This document shows positions 1 to 11,479 of a stretch of DNA of 64,000 nt, one piece after another (within the stretch, counting starts at the first letter, position 1; every line of letters begins with the position of its first letter). Source of the DNA: Artemia franciscana (lineage: Eukaryota; Arthropoda; Branchiopoda; Anostraca; Artemiidae); contig NW_027062697.1 of assembly GCF_032884065.1 (NCBI RefSeq), positions 124,001-188,000 on the forward strand, written 5' to 3'. A model generated the notes under the pieces. It was given only the letters and a program-made list of their open reading frames with translations, had not been told where the DNA came from and ran no database searches. A program made the position numbers and the translations under genes.

Positions 1-2880
1 TTGAAATCTTGTCAAAACCGAGATAAATCTGAATAGTTCAAGTATTGAAACAAGCAGATCAGTTTATTTTAGTTTCTATATATTTTTATAGTAATATAGA
101 GCACCTTTAGAGTAATTTTATAGTACTAAATAGTACCTTTATGGTATCAAATGGCTCATTTTTTAGCTTTCACTGTCACTTTCAATTGATTTGTGAAAAT
201 TAGCTTCAACTTCACCCACCCTCATGATTTTGATAAGATTACGCTACTGTTTTACTGTAGAAATAAATTAATAATAAGGAGGGAACTTTTGCCCTCTGTG
301 GATCGTTATTACACAATAAATCCAAACTTTTCTTTGCGATTGTAAATTCCCTTTCTTATCGAACTGAACGACGTCCCAAGAAAAGCATGAGCATGCGTCT
401 GAAAACTCACTTTTTATTAGCTTCAGGCAGGTCCTCCCGGAAAAAACGATTTACTGAAACCCCTTTCTCTAATAGCTGGCTGGTGTGTGTTTATACAAAG
501 CTATATAAACACCAACAAGGGTGCATATGCATTTTATGTAGTGAACACTCGCTCGGTAATATTGCAGTCATATTTGGTTCACAAGTCGTATTTTGCTACA
601 TAAAATGGTAAACAAAGGCTCTTTACTCTGGCATAGTCTCTTTTGTTAGTTGAAATACACTGAGACTTTATGTTTTCGCTTGAATGATTCAAGTTCCTAA
701 TTTTCAACGCTCACTGACTCGATGCAGCTACCTTGGGCGTAGCTTCAGCATTTTTACTGGGGGTTGGGGAGTAGGGTGGGGCAAAAGGGGCCCGTATCCG
801 GATGGTCTAGGGGTATGGGCTATACAATATTTTTTTCCAAATTACTGGGGGGCAACTGCCTCCTCCTTGCTCCCTCCCCCAGGAAATGCACCTCTACAGC
901 TAACCCTAGTGAAAACAAAGCAAAAAACTTGGCCAATTTTCTCGGGAAAAATAGTGAATTGGGTAACTTTGTAAGTATAACCTTTTAACATTTTATTATT
1001 GTGTTGTTTTCCGAGGATGTAAAATTTGTCAAGATCCTGGTAATCATGCAAAAGAAATTTAAGGGTAAATTATGATTAGTGAATTTTTTGTGTTTGGAGT
1101 CAACATGATAAGTTAATTCTTTTGATATATTCTATTAGTTGTTATAATCATTCACTTTTTGTACCTTTGGTTAATAATCGCTCTTTACTTACAGTTTGCT
1201 ACTGCAAAATTTTTGAAACAATAAATTCCACATAATTGATTAGGTTTACAGAAGTACGAATTCGAACTTTCCTATTTTCCCATTAATTAATTAATTCCCA
1301 TTCCAATTCTCAATTAATTCCCATTTTTCTACAAGTTAAAAATATTGACGTTGTTACCAGCATGTGATAGATTAATGACTAACACCCAATTATTTGTCTA
1401 AGGACTTGATAAAGTGCAAAAAAATCAAAATTTAATTTGTCGGCGGATGGGAGACAGCAAAATATAAAATCCTTACTGACTTGGAGGGAAAGTTTTTTGT
1501 CTATGAAGTAGTTTTTCCGAGTACTTCTTATTTAATTTTTTTTTCTCTCTTCTTGAGAGGAGAAGGGAAAATGTCTACCTTGGCATTTTAGCTTTTCTTT
1601 CATTATTGTCCTAGAAATAGGAACTGAAATATATCTTTAAAACAGCCTATTGTTTGTTATATGGTCTGTCAAAAGGGTATCTAATGAAAAGAAAGCCTGA
1701 ATACTGACGACTGTTAAAAATTTAAATAGGTATAAATTGAATGAAAGAACATATTGTACCGATTATCGAGTAAACTATAAATTCAGTGATTCTTTTTCTA
1801 CTCCAAATAATGTGAATGGAATCCGTAAAACTTTACGTAAAGACCTATATATGAAGTGGTATGAGCTATTCTACAAAACTGTTTTCCCTGGGACCTTTCA
1901 GTTCTTTTAGTGATCATACTGAAAGTAGTATAGCTATATGCAGTCCAGCACTAACATAATTTTTTCCTGCCTGAGCCTTTGAAGATAGAGGCAATACTCC
2001 AGAGGTAAGAGTCCCGAGGCTCTAAAGATTGCCTATATTTGGATCATTGACCTACTTAGACGACCATACTACAAGAGATTATTCATTAGCATAATCCGGC
2101 CGGCATCTCATTTTCAAATACCTGTCTGAACTTTATTAACAAAAGAAACTTGAAATACGTGTTTTGATGATTTAATTCTATGACTTAAGTTTTTGTTTGG
2201 ATTGAATGAAACTGGTCTTATGAAGTGCTTGAGTGTAGTAATCCGGAGAAGTTATGTTGCCCGATGAATCAATTGCTATGGTATTTTTTTTAGAGGAAAC
2301 TTATGGTCATCAATATCCCGCCTCCAATAGATCCCCAACATACCAGTCCAAAAATTTCAGTCCCCCCTTTTTTAACTTAGAATTTTGGAGACTCAAAATG
2401 CTTTGGACTTACAATTTTTCTGGACTTAGAATATTTGGACAGGTGAACATGGTTTCTTTTAATTTTTTTATGCGGTTGTCCCAATTGTACTCTATGGCTG
2501 GTCATTGAAAATACATAGTCTGTTGTATGTTTTCAATCAGTATGTTTTGTACATTGAACTGAGAAACACTTCTATCATGTTTAAAATAAGCGGAGAAGAA
2601 TTATTCCAAGAAAGTATTTGCACATGATAAATTAATCGCTGCGTTTAATGTTGACAAAAACAAATTTTTTAACTATGAGACAAGCATTAATGGATATTTA
2701 TTTGAAATGAATGTATGCATTATCATGACAGTGAGATGTTGAATTTCTTTGGAGCATCGAAAAGATTTAACTCTTAGGACAGTCGATATGCGAGACTAGC
2801 TCTTACAGAGAAGTTAGTGCTCAAAGATAATGAAAGCCTGAAACTAATAGTTGAAGCTAAGGGTCAACTTCTTGCTAATG
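1..2880. other. no gene recognised
   Basis: AT-rich sequence with only short ORFs (under 100 codons) that resemble no family I know. Around 760-900 there is a G-rich then C-rich patch that opens ORFs on both strands, which looks like composition rather than coding. No tRNA, no terminal repeats and no splice-bounded conserved exon was seen. Confidence 0.5.
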
Positions 2881-2894
2881 TTTCTGGTATTACG

Positions 2895-4001
2895 TTACCT
2901 ATTAGCAGATCCTATCCCCATCTTTCTGGTATTAGCATTCAGATGAAAGCAAAGGAAAAAAGAAATTCTTATTGTTGCACTTATGTCATAGTGCATATAT
3001 TGTCTATGTGCCAAAACTGCAAAACATTTAAGAATATTGTGGTAATAGACAGTGAAATCTAAAGAAAAAAATGGTATTGGCACACAATATAATAACAGGA
3101 TATAAGGATGAACTGTTGAAAAAACAGTTGAACAGTATACCTCGTATACCTCGCTTAAGAACGGAAGTGACAGTTCCAGACAAAAAGCTATCAGGAACAA
3201 AAGAACAATAAATACACATTTTGGAAAGCAACTGTAAATGGAAAAACAAAGAAAGGCAATTGACTTTAAGATGATAAACACTAATTCCGTCAACATCAAC
3301 AGAGCTTGATTTCAATTTCTTAACGGATTTAACTACAGCATCAACAGAAACGGTTTGAACTTGTGCCTGAGTCAAGTAAGATGGGAGAACCGAATTTATG
3401 AACTTTGAGTAAAATGAGTGCACTACATAATTCACTTTGGAAAATATAACTGAATAATGGTTAGACCACGTAGCTGGCGAGATGGGTCAATTAATATTTG
3501 CTGAGTTATCTAATTTGGCTGAATTAATCATTTTGTCCCATTCATTCTTGTTGGTAGGGTAATCTAACCCTTTATATCGGCTTGATCGCAGACGTTTTTC
3601 AAACACACGCTTAGTTTTTTGTTTTATTTCAAATACATTTTCGGATTATGGTCGACCATTATCAATCCATATCCGCAGCCACAATTTGGCTTTATTTTTC
3701 AAGATTTTCCGTTCAGGGTCACACGACCATATTCGTTTCCTTGTACTTCTTTTCACTCGCTCCTGAGGGACAGCAATCTCCTCAGCATGTTTAAACACCA
3801 CACAATTTTGTTGTAGTACTGATTCAGTTCATAATTGCTTTTTGTAGAGCGAATATTTAGCTGGAGTAAATGAAAGGGTACACGTAAAGAACCAAGGAGT
3901 ATGGCCAAGGTTGAAATATATATTGACATATTAGGATTTTTCCAGTTACTCTGAACAAAGCATTTAGAGGCAGAAAAACCATTTAGAGGTAGACATTTCA
4001 A
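2895..4001 (-). pseudogene. decayed non-LTR retrotransposon (LINE), linker and N-terminal RT part
   Basis: Read on the minus strand, 3435-2895 gives a protein with KKLKSSSVDVDGISVYHLK, then FVPDSFLSGTVTSVLKRG. These match the start of LINE reverse transcriptases of the jockey/CR1 type (KKLKxGKSPGPDGIS, then a xGxIxPIxKxGK strand). Upstream on the same strand (4001-3440) lies a basic, tryptophan-containing stretch typical of the linker between endonuclease and RT domains. The FADD/YADD catalytic core is not present, and the reading frame breaks after the KRG motif. This is a truncated, dead copy. Its family relation to the other LINEs in the window is not settled. Confidence 0.6.
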
Positions 4002-4689
4002 TATTTGAAGATATGAACTTGATTTGCACCTTCCTTTGATTAATTGATTAAAAAGGGTTTCCTAAAGGTCAAACAAATAAGTAAACTTCAATTCAATGCA
4101 AAACTGAACAAGGTCATCGCAGACCATTCAAATCAATATTAAAGATATACTAGTGTAGATTTTAACATATGTTCAAAGCTACCCTGGAAAAATGCAGGTA
4201 ATATTGGACTCTGCTGCCATCTGGAATCTATGAAATTAAATTATTTAACATTACCAGGGACGCAAGCAGGGTGGGGGCCTCCGGGCCTGGTCCATCCCTC
4301 AAAATTTCACAATTCTTTATATTTTCCCATAATTTTCTGATACTTCACATAGAACAAGGGATAGTGGCTTATTACTGATCTAGACTTAATATGTTAACCT
4401 TTTGGATGATATTTTGGCCTGTAATTACTCGATTGGGTCACCATCATAGTATTAATCCATTTGTTGTCCAACTCCTCACCCTCTTTCAAGCAATCTGAGC
4501 TATCTTTGAAAAATCATCTGGTCGTTGGTGGTTCTCCTCTAGGGGATGAAGCGGTCACTCTTGCAACTAAACCCAGGCCTTTTCTTTTGACAGTCTAAAA
4601 CCAAGTGTTGTTAGAGATAGGACAAGTGTGAAAATGACGAAAGCCTAGAACTTTCTCACGCTTTGAGATAAAAAATGACGTACTAGTGA

Positions 4690-5660
4690 GGATGACTCGT
4701 AAAAAAGTGGCACTAGTGATCAGTTGAACATTGCAATTGCAACTGAGTCTTCGACTTCAGCTCAAGAATCAGTACAAGATGCTGAGGTAGTAGCTGCTAA
4801 ACGTGATGAAATAAACATTGATGTTGAGCTTGACATTGGAACCTTTTTTGAAAGAAATGTTCGGTTTCCGATGAAATAATATATATTTTACGAAAATCCA
4901 TTTTAAACCAAACAAGTACTATCCTTTCCCAGTTCGTGTCACAGGTTCAAAAACAAGGAAGTTTCAAGTTAGAGGGACTGATAAGTACCCTTCCCTAGTA
5001 TTTTCTTCACTGAAAAAGGAGGATTCTGAAAATACTGTGCTTAGTTTGCTTGATACCAAGCTGGAGGGGGCTTGATCTCACTAAAAATTAAGGCAGCTTG
5101 TCATGGAGCCTCACTTGAATTAAAAAAATGCCCTAGAACTTTTCTGAACATATATCAAACGCCTAGCATAAAGACACTGTTGTTTAGGGGGAAACTTTTC
5201 TAGCAACAGTGAGCCTCGATAGTGGAAGTTTTGAATACTCAGAACAGAGACAAAATAGAAATAAGCAGAAAACGGCTTTGTCTCATCATAGAAACAATAC
5301 TGTTGTGTGGACGGCAAGGACTTGCATTGCGTGGGGATAAGAATTCGGGGAAATCAACCTATGTGGAACGATGGAAATTTTAGGACCTTGCCACACAGCC
5401 TTAGAATTCAAAACGAATTATTTGATATTTGTGGACAGCTCATTTCTGCAAAGATTCTTGATCAAGCAAAAGTGGCTCATTTTTTCACCATCCTGGTGGT
5501 AAATACAACTGACATATCAAGGCAAGAACAGATGGCTGTAGGGCTTCGATTTTTGGACACCGAAACTTTCAGCTCAGGGAAGAGTTTGTCAATTTTGTTG
5601 TTGTTGAAGACTTGCTAGGTGAAAGCCTTCGTCAATTTATCTTAAGCTAAATGGATAAAC
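4690..5660 (+). pseudogene. hAT transposase relic, N-terminal half (ZMYM1-like type)
   Basis: Broken frames together read like the N-terminal half of ZMYM1-like hAT transposases. KPNKYYPFPVRVTGSKTRKF resembles the TTF-type zinc-finger entry. LALRGDKNSGKS resembles the LRG(H) motif. QNELFDICGQLI, FFTILVVNTTDIS and EQMAVGLRF resemble the start of the RNase H fold. In the family the first catalytic acid lies in a D-E-T-T-D-I-S context; here it reads V-N-T-T-D-I-S, so that residue is lost. Several in-frame stops and frameshifts are present. The 3' end is interrupted by the 1.7 kb element at 5680-7362, and the protein resumes at 7365. Confidence 0.75.
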
Positions 5661-5679
5661 TTGGTCTTGATATGAAATT

Positions 5680-7362
5680 AAATAAAACAACAAGTTTTTT
5701 TTAACTGCAAGTAAGGAACGACATTAAACCTTAAAACGAACAGAAATTATTCTGTATATGAAAGAGAATGTCGCCTCCTCAACACCTTGCTCATTACGCT
5801 AAAGTTTGACTCTTCATCGCAGTTTTACTTTTTAAAACAATAAAAAACCTTAGTTTAAAGAGCGAGGTGTTGAGGAGGGGACAACCCCTTTCGTATAGAG
5901 AATAATTTCTGTTCGTTTCAAGTTAAAATGTCGCTCCTTACCTGCACTTTTAAAAAACTTGTTTTTTTATTTAATTTCTTAACTTTTTTGAATTAATACA
6001 TGTTTTGATTTTGGCTCACCGCACATGAATAATTAAAATGAAAATGTATATTATGTTTTTGGGCTACCTGGCTTTCTCATAGTTTAGATCGGACGATTTT
6101 GATTAAAAAAAAGAGGTGATGGAGGAGGCCTAGTTGTCCTCAAATTTTAGGTTTCTTGAAAATGCAACTATAATTTTTTATTTTTCTATGACCGTTTTCA
6201 TTAGTAATAAATATAGGTAACTTACAAATTAACGTACGGAGCGAATTTATACATTTGTATTTTTCTATTACGTACATCAGGGGGTTTGCCCCCTCGTCAG
6301 TGCCTTGCTCTTTACATTGAAGTTTGAATTGTGTCCCAGTTCTTTAAGAATGAATCCTGAATCACAAAGGCAATAGAATAAATTGTTAAAACTACTAAAA
6401 ATATTTGAGCGTAATTGTGAAGGAGACGAGCCCCTTTATATGCGTTATAATTTCTGTTTGTTTTAGGTTTGAATGCTGCTCCTTACTTTTAGTTGAAAAA
6501 ACTTTTTTTCTCATTGTTTTTCTTTTAATATTTCTAGAAATCCTGCGACCCCTTCATGGAAATTCACTTCCCTCATGATAAATTCCTCCATGGAAAGATA
6601 CTCCTACGTAAGCCCCTCCCACGACCCTTCCACTCCCCAACGTGAAAAAGTCGCCTGAAAACGTCTGTACGCTTCCCAATAATTATATGTAAACAATTAT
6701 TATATTGTTTACACAATAACCATTATTATATATAAACAATGGTCAAAGTTTGTAACTTGCAGCCCCTCCCTTGGGGACTTCGGGGGATTAAGTTGTCCCA
6801 AAAGACATGGTGATCAAGTTTTTTGACTATGCTGAAAAAATGGCTATCTAAAAATTTTTATCCGGTGACTTTGGGAAAAAATGAGCGCGGGAGGGGGCCA
6901 AAGTACCCTCCAATTGTTTTTATCACTTAAAAAGGGCAATATAACTTTTAATTTCCGTTAGGATGAGCCCTCTTGTGACATTCAAGGACCACTCGGTCGA
7001 TACGATCACCCTTGAAATAAAAACACTCATCCAATATCTGTCTTCTGGTAAAAAATACAAAATTCCACGTTTTTGTAGATATGAACTTGAAACTTCTATT
7101 GTAGGGTTCTCTTGATAGGCAGGAACTGATGGTATGATTTTTGTTAAGATTCTATGACTTAGGGTGTGTTTCCCCCTATTTTCTAAAATAAGGCAAATTT
7201 TCTCAGGCTTTTGAAACTTTTGAAACTTATACATTTAAAATCAGCATTAAAGTGTGATTCTTTTTAATGTAACTATTGTTATCAAAATTCCATTTTTTAG
7301 AGTTTCGGTTACTGTTGAGCTGGGTCGCTCCTCACTGCAGTTCGTTACCACGAACTGTTTGA
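5680..7362. mobile_element. non-autonomous ~1.7 kb DNA element, copy 1 (palindromic, MITE-like)
   Basis: The outer ends carry imperfect inverted repeats of about 40 bp, sharing the motif AAGGAACGAC/GGAGCGAC inverted (left near 5709-5720, right near 7318-7332). A strong internal palindrome pairs CCTCCTCAACACC (about 5773) with GGTGTTGAGGAGG (about 5865). It has no coding capacity. A second full copy is at 37280-39027 and a 5' fragment at 44313-44480. The hAT transposase frames continue on either side, so this is an insertion inside the hAT copy. Exact ends and target duplication were not resolved. Confidence 0.7.
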
Positions 7363-8700
7363 CTCTGCAGGTGAAAAGGGTACGATGGGGCATTTGTCAG
7401 GTGCCCAGGCTTTTATCTTAAACAAATATCCACTCGCCAAGTATGTTCACTGTGTCGCTCACTCCTTGAACATGGAGTCCTTGAACATTGTCCTTGAACA
7501 TTGACGGACTCGTCCTTGAACATTGACGGACTCGAGCAAGATCCGTAATATAAAGCACTGTATGATGCCTTTTCTTGAAACAGTTTGTTTCTTTCACTTC
7601 AGTGCCAAGCGAAGCGATGTCTTAAAAAATTAAACTTGAGTCAATCTGAAAGGAGTGTATGAAACTCTATGGGTCGAAAGACACGATGCGATACAGTTAT
7701 CAAAGCAGTTTGTTGTTCCAATTCGACCCTAGAAGACGTAGAGACAAATTGGGATTCCGCCGTGTCGTCAAAAGCAGAAATCTGCTCAATAAAATCATGA
7801 GCTTAGACTTTATAGTGACCCTTATTGTGATGGATTTATTTCTAGGGTGCACAGTGAATTTGTCTACGCTGCTGTAGTCAGAAAACCTTGGCATGGTTAT
7901 GTGCATTCAGTGTGTCGAAAGTGTGACAGAAATATTTCTAGATACATGAAATAAGGCGGAGGAGAAGTTTGGTCAGCTGTTTTCGCATGTCACGTGCATA
8001 TGCCAAGAACTGGAAATCACCATTACCTTGCTACGAAAGAGAAATTCCACATCATATCCCGGCAGAAAAGCACATAGAATTTTACTATCTAGTTCATTCC
8101 ATTCGTGGACCAACTCATAAAATCATTCGAACCTCGATTCACAAAGCACAAAGTTATTCTGAAAGTCATGTCAATTACATATGCCAAGAACTGGAGATCA
8201 CCATTACCATGTCACGAAAGAGAAATGTCTTCGACATTCCACATGATATCCCGGAAAAAAAGCACAATTTGCTTTTTTTTTACTTTAAGCGTAGAATTTT
8301 ACTATCGAGTTCCCCTTTTCATTCCATTTGTGGACCAACTCATACAATCACTCGAGCCTCAATTCACAAAGCACAAAGTTATTCTGAAAGGCCTCAGCGG
8401 GATCTTGCTTTCTTTTGTAGTAAAAGAGCCTATTACTGATGTTCAGAAACTGATCAAGTTATATGCCTCAGATCTAACAAGCTCGAAGTCCGCTATGAAG
8501 GCTGAGCTTCAACTATGGTGGGCTAAGTGGCTGAAAATAGCTCCCTATCTTTTTCCAAAGACGGCAGTGCAGAGACTGGCTGAGTGTGAGCGATGCATAT
8601 TTCCCAACGTCCATATGCTACTCATCATTTTCTCTGCCCCCCCCCCTACAGCATGTGCTGAGAGGTTATTTTCTTCAATGTAAAGGCTAAAAGCCTATCT
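7363..8700 (+). pseudogene. hAT transposase relic, C-terminal half
   Basis: Continues the relic begun at 4690. GTMGHLSGAQAFILNKYPLA followed by YVHCVAHSLN matches the family block (G...yvHC.aH.LN). YYRVPLFIPFVDQLIQSLEP and FTKHKVILKGLSGIL match the mid-region. FPKTAVQRLAECERCIFPNV, then LLIIFSAPPPTACAERLFSS, is the classic hAT C-terminal dimerisation block. A stop follows SSM, and downstream codons still resemble the KRLKAYL continuation. Internal stops show it is dead. The segment around 7985-8170 is repeated at about 8178-8390. Confidence 0.8.
7985..8395 (+). repeat. internal tandem duplication within hAT relic (2 units, ~190-210 bp)
   Basis: The words ATATGCCAAGAACTGGA, ATCACCATTACC, CGAAAGAGAAAT, GATATCCCGG and CACAAAGCACAAAGTTATTC occur twice in the same order (first from about 7998, second from about 8178). 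The second unit carries a small insertion. This duplicates the part encoding the PRK/YYRV..PFVDxLI region of the transposase. Confidence 0.75.
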
Positions 8701-9370
8701 CAGTGGATGAGGTTCTTGAAAAGTTTTCTCTTAGGTTTGCTCGTAGTTTGTAATTTGCAATATAGGGTGAGTCTCTATTGTTTGATAAATATGCTTTTGG
8801 TTTTCGTAGATGCTACGTAATACAATGTGGCTTAATCATCTGTTTTTAAGAATTTTGGCCCCAAAATAAAGTTCTGCGTACGTGCCTGAGCCTTACATAA
8901 CCAATCGGCTTCTCAGCTATAGAAAAGAGCCAGAATGAAAGGCTTCGTTTAGTTTATCAAAGTAAAAAGGGAAACTGTTTGCACTGTTTCTGTTTGCACT
9001 AATTAACAATTTTAAACAGCTCAGAATTATCTTATGAATAAAATGCCAAGGTTCGATTTTAAGCTGACTACAAGAATTACTGACTGATTAAGACGTCATC
9101 TATCAATAATCTAGTAACATATATGATCGAGTAATTCCACTGTTGCTTGAAAGAGAACGCGCATTGTTCTTTACTGATTTTGTTCTAAGTTACCACCCCC
9201 CCCCCAACGTTCAAAGCTACCGTATTATCCCCAAAAATCTTTTTAAGGAACCCATAGAGGGTATACTGTCGGAGCCACTAACCCCTAATCACAATATTAG
9301 GCGCACTTGGGACTTGCGAAATACTAAAGGACATCTATATATTAGGTAGTGATAAAGTATACCTGATTAT
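8700..9370. other. no gene recognised
   Basis: AT-rich sequence between the hAT relic and the foldback element. Short ORFs only and no recognisable domain. Confidence 0.5.
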
Positions 9371-9374
9371 TATG

Positions 9375-10640
9375 GTACACCCATATGTCACGTAATACTA
9401 TAGTACACCTATTTTTTCGGTAATAGGGAATGGTTACCTATGTTGGGATTGACGTATTCTTCCGTGACTTGTTAGACTTATTGAGAATGACGTAATATGG
9501 CATATATTGCCAGAGCTGAAGGGCCCGTGGGGAACCCCCGCTTGTAACTGAGGGTGGTGCAAACGTGGATGTTACGTAATGGGGACGAACACGTGGAGGT
9601 TACGTAATGACGGCGCACACGTAGGATGATGTTTAATTCTTTAAGATATGTTTTTTTTCAATGCGTTTTTCCTCAGGGACCCTTATAATCCAAAGATTTC
9701 CGCTTTAGGGATAGAATGTAAAACCAGAGATTTCCCCAATGACCAAACCAGAGCCTTAACCATCTGGACCAGAAAACTATTCGTGTTATTATGTCCCGAT
9801 AAATAAATTCTGCTCAAAAACAAATACTTTTGATCAATAAATCTAGATTCAGTGAGAGGAAGAGGTGAGCTATCAGAGGTAAATTCAAGGGGGCACAAGA
9901 CATTTTGCTTAATTCCATATTTTATTCATTCTTTGCTGGTATTGTTTTCTGCCAATTCACGCCACTGTGGTACTCAATGCCTAGCATATTGCACCTTCTG
10001 GTGTGCACTATGACACGTAATGCACTTTTAAACCTTTTCCCATAAAAATAAGCTTATAAACTAAAATTGACCAATAGTTTTATTGGAACTGCGGGAACAT
10101 ACCATTTCATTGTTAGAGCGTGTTAGTCCAAGGCAATACACGCTACTACAGGTCTCTTTGGCGGGAAAATGGCACCCTCTGCTAAACATTATCACGCCTA
10201 AAGAATTTTCAGGTATTTTCCTACAAAAATAACCGTTTACACTAGAATCGATCGTTTAAACTTAAAGCAAAATCCCGAATAATGTTTCTTCTTGTGTCTT
10301 TTGACAATTGACGCTAGCGTAGAACAATGTACCTAGCTGATGACACCTCATGGCGTGCTCTATCTTATTTAAGGCATTTTCTATCGTTTTCACAGAAAAA
10401 ACAAGTTTTTAAACTAAAATTGATCACTATTTACTCTACAGTATTTTCAGGTATTTCCCTACAAAAATAACTATTTCGTTTTAGTTTTACTTAAAGAAAA
10501 ATTTTCAATAGCGTAATTTCTGATTGCTCGTCACAATTGACGCCATCGTGGCACAATATACCCGCCCTATAGCCCTCTAGCTGCTTATTTTTAAAACATA
10601 TTCATCTTTATATTCCTTTGTGAAATTTTCTGTCAATGCT
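9375..10640 (+). repeat. left arm of foldback element
   Basis: Contains repeated ACGTAATG/ACACGTGG-like words at its outer part (about 9555-9630). Further in are about three loosely repeated ~230 bp units marked by ACGCCA(C/T)xGTGGxACxA(A/C)TxT, near 9960, 10310 and 10545. Pairs with 11480-13312. Confidence 0.65.
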
Positions 10641-11479
10641 TTTTAAGTTTACTTAAGGTTTCACCGTCTATTACATTACTTTTACATAGGTTGCAGTTTC
10701 AGAACCTGGATACGCTATGCGTTAAGACGTTGGTGCTGTTGCATGCTTGTCTTCCTCCTTTTTTTGACTGCTAATGCCAGAAAGATAGGATCAAACAACG
10801 GGTAATATGTTAACAGCACCCTAAGCAAAAAGTTGGCCTTCGTCATCAACTAAGTTGTATGTTAGCACTCTTTTTGAGTACGATCATCTCTGGAAATGTT
10901 ACTCTCGAATATCCATCATTTTGATGATAGAAATTCTTGGGCCCTCAAAATGAATTTAACCCCTCAGTCATGACAACGCAGGCATACATTTCCAGTAATA
11001 TCCCCATTAATAGTTGTTTCATAATTCAAATATTTCTCTTTGTCAGCATTCAATGATACGATAACTTTGTCATAAACACTCACTTTCTTGAAATATTCTT
11101 CTTTACTTTTTAAAATAAAAGGTGAGTGTCTATCCTTCCGATTTACAAGTGATACTGTTCAAAACCTATAATAAACTAGTTATTATTGATGACCAACCAT
11201 AGGTTATTATGGAGCCAGCCGTACACAAAATTCTGGAATTGGCGGAACTTGGAGCGGAATTGATGGAATTAGAAATTTGGAATTGGGAGCAGAAGTGAGA
11301 GGTCTGGAACTGACGGAACGGGAGCCGGCTTTTGAACTGGGATCTTAGCCGGCATAGTGGTTACTGAAAACGGTTAAGCTTGATTGGAATCCAGCAGAAT
11401 CGGAACTGGAACGGGGACTGTTGGAAATAGGAATGTTAATAGGTTCCATATGCCAGTCATTGAGTGTCGCAGGCTGGGA

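Noticed and set aside
684-1051. Overlapping ORFs on both strands near 0.7-1.05 kb
   Set aside because: Driven by G/C-rich patches; no domain and no start context that stands out.
2254-2508. 84-codon ORF in the first 3 kb
   Set aside because: No recognisable motif; consistent with chance in AT-rich DNA.
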